This document shows, piece by piece, positions 60,528 to 64,000 of a stretch of 64,000 nucleotides of DNA (its first letter is position 1; every line of letters starts with the position of its first letter). The stretch covers positions 32,171,193-32,235,192 of the forward strand of contig NC_087151.1 in NCBI RefSeq assembly GCF_035594125.1, read 5' to 3'. Origin of the DNA: Scylla paramamosain. Its lineage: Eukaryota > Arthropoda > Malacostraca > Decapoda > Portunidae. The notes beneath the pieces were generated by a model. The model saw only the letters and a program-made list of their open reading frames with translations, was not told where the DNA came from and ran no database searches. The translations under genes and the position numbers were made by a program.

Positions 60528-60720
60528 GACGCTCAGGGGCAGGGGATAGCAGAGCAAATCTCAATACTTAGACAGAGCGGCCGGCACTGCACTGCAGCTG
60601 AGCACGCGGGCAGGGGGCGCAGTCACGTGCAAGGTTGCCAGGCAGCCAGTAATGGCTATTGTTCCTGTAAAGGACGTCACTAGCCCTGGATTTCAGTTCC
60701 AGATTTTTGGACGGCAGAAA
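60528..60720 (-). promoter_or_regulatory. Putative ADSL promoter and 5' UTR with E-box and CRE-like site
   Basis: This GC-richer stretch lies directly upstream of the ADSL start. It holds a palindromic E-box CACGTG at 60624-60629, about 100 nt upstream of the ATG, and a CRE-like TGACGTCC (- strand) at 60679-60672. No TATA box is evident. MYC/MAX-type factors bind CACGTG in purine-synthesis genes of other animals; their use here is inference. Confidence 0.4.
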
Positions 60721-60905
60721 ATTTTCATCACAAATTTTTGTTAATATGTATATCCATGAATATTAACAAAATACACTGTCTGTTAGGCTAGTAACATAGA
60801 GAAAGATGCACGGAAGAGAGCGGCAGACAGGGCGGAGTTATTTACTCGTTGACATCTGTTTGGTCACGCCCCTTACTTTAACGAGGACACATGCACTGTG
60901 CATGG

Positions 60906-62381
<1,476 letters not shown>

Positions 62382-62382
62382 T

Positions 62383-62420
<38 letters not shown>
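62382..62420. repeat. (TA)n left of the telomeric palindrome
   Basis: A pure TA run abuts the left arm of the palindrome. Confidence 0.95.
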
Positions 62421-62424
<4 letters not shown>

Positions 62425-62653
62425 ACAGTCAATACCTGAATCCAGACAATTTGTAAAGTGACTTATTTTTTCAGGCAATTTGTGAACTGCCTGGTTAGGT
62501 TAGGTTAGGTTAGGTTAGGTTAGGTTAGGTTAGGTTAGGTTAACCTAACCTAACCTAACCTAACCTAACCTAACCTAACCTAACCAGGCAGTTCACAAAT
62601 TGCCTGAAAAAATAAGTCACTTTACAAATTGTCTGGATTCAGGTATTGACTGT

Positions 62654-62657
<4 letters not shown>
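62421..62657. repeat. Perfect palindrome enclosing (TTAGG)10/(CCTAA)9
   Basis: The unique arms 62421-62492 and 62586-62657 are exact 72-nt reverse complements. Between them lie about ten GGTTA units followed head-to-head by nine TAACC units, meeting at GGTTAACC (62538-62545). TA runs flank both sides. TTAGG is the telomere repeat of most arthropods. Confidence 0.95.

Positions 62658-62743
<86 letters not shown>
62658..62743. repeat. (AT)n right of the telomeric palindrome
   Basis: A pure AT run abuts the right arm and is about twice as long as the left-hand run. Confidence 0.95.
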
Positions 62744-62745
<2 letters not shown>

Positions 62746-63030
62746 ATCTTGTAAAAGCTGCAGAAGTTATGCAAGTATAAAAGAATACAAAACTTATAAT
62801 AAATAAACTTAAGTAACTAAGCTCCATAACACTAAAAAGTATCTATTTTGAAATTGTTTACTTTCTTGTCATAGGAAATCATGTCCATATGATTACAGTC
62901 TATTTTTACTAAATCTGATGACAATAATAATTATACTCTGCATTAAATCTACGAGTATACTGGTTAATAAGTATTTAACTGGCAATTTTCACTTTAAACT
63001 TTGGGCATCAATTAGAGGTTCATATGCCCT

Positions 63031-63031
<1 letters not shown>

Positions 63032-63116
<85 letters not shown>
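63032..63116. repeat. (CA)n
   Basis: Pure CA run. Confidence 0.98.
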
Positions 63117-63122
<6 letters not shown>

Positions 63123-63180
63123 AATAAAATAAAATAAAAAAATAAAACAATAAAAAAGCAAGAAAGTGGAGGACTAATGA

Positions 63181-63182
<2 letters not shown>

Positions 63183-63235
<53 letters not shown>
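63183..63235. repeat. (CA)n
   Basis: Pure CA run. An AAAATAAAA-rich segment lies between it and the previous one. Confidence 0.98.
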
Positions 63236-63237
<2 letters not shown>

Positions 63238-63281
63238 TGATAAAAATAAAACATAACAAGATAAGCTGGGTTGGAAGTGTT

Positions 63282-63283
<2 letters not shown>

Positions 63284-63357
<74 letters not shown>
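63284..63357. repeat. (GA)n
   Basis: Pure GA run. Confidence 0.98.
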
Positions 63358-63360
<3 letters not shown>

Positions 63361-63669
63361 TAGCAAAAATATTCAAATCATTTACATAGCCAAGCTCCTG
63401 CATCAGGATTGGAACAATCCAAGAGCATGAACAGGTAAGGGACACTGCTAAGGGATACTGTGGGCATACTCATGAATGTGACTAGTAAGAAAACCCATTG
63501 GTACTACATAGCAGATTCACTATAAATGTTGGATTAAGTATTGAAAGCATGGAGCAATATTTAGTCCTGGGGAAATAAAAGAGTTAATATGGTGAGTCCA
63601 AGAGTCTAGAAATAATTTATAGCCAAAATGGACCAGCCCTTAAGAAACACCATGTTCTCACATTGGGTA

Positions 63670-63722
63670 TCTCTGCAGTACAGTGCTTGGCTTGAGCTAA
63701 AAGGTGGAGTTTGATCCTGGTA
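63670..63722 (+). repeat. tRNA-like (SINE-type) fragment
   Basis: TGCAGTACAGTGCTTGGC and GGAGTTTGATCCTGG resemble degenerate A- and B-boxes of tRNA-derived SINEs. No poly(A) or body was recognised. Confidence 0.25.
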
Positions 63723-64000
63723 AGAGAAGCCAATACTCTCTTATAATTCTAGCACAGCTATAATGTATATTTTCAGCTACAAAAAGAAAGCAAAAATGAG
63801 TATGGACAACTAATAAAAAAAGGAAAAAAGAGAGAAAAGCACAATATTCCAAGTAAAAACAACAAACAGCAATATTATTTCAAAAGTCTGTGAAGAGCAA
63901 TAAAGCATGATGAAGTAGAAGTCATAGTATATCAAGACAGAGTAGATATAACATACAAGATTGAGGAAAACATGTGAACAGTGTTTAGCTATAATGTAGT

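Noticed and set aside
60528..60557. In-frame upstream ATG extending ADSL by ten residues
   Set aside because: The extension ([10 protein letters not shown]) is not typical of ADSL, whereas the start at 60527 gives the usual MAA N-terminus.
62493..62585. True chromosome end or CRISPR-like repeat array
   Set aside because: The telomere units are short, inverted and internal, and the direct repeats have no spacers.

Overview
This is a nuclear, intron-rich eukaryotic window. Long pure dinucleotide runs (CT/GA, GT/CA and TA), an interstitial copy of the arthropod telomere repeat TTAGG, and a jockey-like LINE point to an arthropod, most likely a decapod crustacean such as a crab or shrimp. The species assignment is inference. 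I saw no bacterial operons, CRISPR array or RNA gene beyond tRNA-like fragments.

Two protein-coding genes can be reconstructed exon by exon, and they converge. On the + strand (4744-30151) lies the 3' half of a cell-surface immunoglobulin gene resembling the arthropod Beaten-path (Beat) family. Three phase-compatible exons encode one Ig domain. A fourth exon encodes a serine-rich stretch and a hydrophobic C-terminal tail, as in GPI-anchored proteins, followed by a stop and AATAAA. The 5' exons (signal peptide, first Ig domain) should lie upstream of the window. On the - strand (60527-38952) lies a complete nine-exon gene for adenylosuccinate lyase (ADSL), with 480 codons, all splice phases matching, and a polyadenylation signal. 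The 8.6 kb between the two 3' ends holds no gene I can recognise.

The rest is repeats. From 1 to about 28 kb (introns of the Beat-like gene) the sequence is moderately GC-rich and crowded with microsatellites up to about 110 bp long. From about 28 kb onward it turns AT-rich and microsatellites are sparser. Transposon remnants include a decayed LINE in ADSL intron 1 (antisense to ADSL), an older fragment of the same family near 29 kb, a PIF/Harbinger transposase fragment, three hAT-like ends, a Tc1/mariner-like MITE, a three-copy MITE family with TATTCTG ends, and a two-copy 123-bp repeat.

The most unusual structures are a perfect 72-bp-arm palindrome enclosing head-to-head (TTAGG)/(CCTAA) repeats between two TA runs (62421-62657), an approximately 870-bp inverted repeat just beyond the ADSL polyadenylation signal (37943-38812), and an Ig exon bracketed by complementary (GT)n and (CA)n runs (17802-18096). 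I found no convincing new multigene system.
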